Assembly: GCA_013202315.1 (NCBI GenBank)
Contig: JABMRZ010000374.1
Span: 1 to 5,388, forward strand
Length of the DNA stretch: 5,388 nt
DNA from: Candidatus Tariuqbacter arcticus
GTDB lineage: Bacteria; Electryoneota; Tariuqbacteria; Tariuqbacterales; Tariuqbacteraceae
Direction: 5' to 3'
Part shown: positions 5,367 through 5,388 of the stretch, piece by piece
Position numbering within the stretch: the first letter of the stretch is position 1
How the letters are laid out: the number at the start of each line of letters is the position of its first letter
Notes under the pieces: model-generated
What the model was told of the DNA's origin: nothing
The model's input: only the letters and a program-made list of their open reading frames with translations
Databases searched by the model: none
Position numbers and translations under genes: made by a program

Positions 5367-5388
5367 ATTTAGGATTTAGGGTTTAGGA
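5367..5388. repeat. Heptamer tandem repeat (A/G)TTTAGG running off the window edge
   Basis: ATTTAGG (5367-5373), ATTTAGG (5374-5380) and GTTTAGG (5381-5387) form three units with an exact 7-bp period, and the next base fits a fourth unit. The array reaches the last base of the window, so its true length is unknown. It lies about 80 bases upstream of the lipoprotein gene. The rest of 5288-5366 holds only the weak promoter candidate. Confidence 0.6.

Noticed and set aside
5367..5388. Heptamer array as a real telomere or linear replicon end
   Set aside because: Only three imperfect units are seen and the surrounding genes are plainly bacterial chromosomal; resemblance to TTTAGGG is most likely coincidental.
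1..5388. CRISPR array, tRNA, rRNA, defence or toxin-antitoxin system
   Set aside because: No regularly spaced 25-40 bp repeats, no cloverleaf or rRNA-like segment, and no matching protein families are seen on either strand.

Overview
The window looks like ordinary chromosome of a bacterium that carries a type IX secretion system (T9SS), most likely from the FCB superphylum (Bacteroidota, Zixibacteria, Marinimicrobia or similar). Two proteins on opposite strands end in the YPNPFN-type T9SS sorting domain, and every protein in the window appears to be exported: Sec signals, one twin-arginine (Tat) signal and one lipoprotein signal. The exact phylum cannot be decided from this stretch.

Plus strand, left half. 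A GC-rich fragment (134-349) encodes the signal peptide and first repeat of a parallel beta-helix protein and then stops, so the gene is truncated. An AT-rich stretch follows, with a three-unit 10-bp repeat, a sigma70-like promoter, nested inverted repeats and a small secreted protein of unknown function (about 478-947). That protein has no usable start codon in its own frame. Next is a 756-residue secreted protein (1001-3271) with ten Asp-box (BNR) motifs, probably a beta-propeller, ending in a T9SS sorting domain. Its base composition alternates sharply between AT-rich and GC-rich blocks. A strong intrinsic terminator closes the plus-strand genes (3298-3323).

Minus strand, right half. Two genes read leftwards as a probable operon. 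First is a small lipoprotein that I place in the DUF6599 family (5287-4718). About 60 bp later comes a DUF362 protein with a C-terminal T9SS sorting domain (about 4657-3338). The DUF362 reading frame extends upstream of the first canonical start (GTG at 4531) and encodes a clear Tat signal peptide, but no ATG, GTG or TTG precedes it. The likely start is therefore an ATA, or the start codon has been lost.

Non-coding parts hold short tandem repeats of three different periods: 8 bp at the left edge, 10 bp near 357 and 7 bp at the right edge. I see no RNA gene, CRISPR array, complete mobile element or defence system. I cannot demonstrate a discrete new biological system. The most unusual items are the Tat plus T9SS double address on the DUF362 protein, the two genes lacking canonical starts, and the mosaic composition of the Asp-box gene next to a truncated gene.
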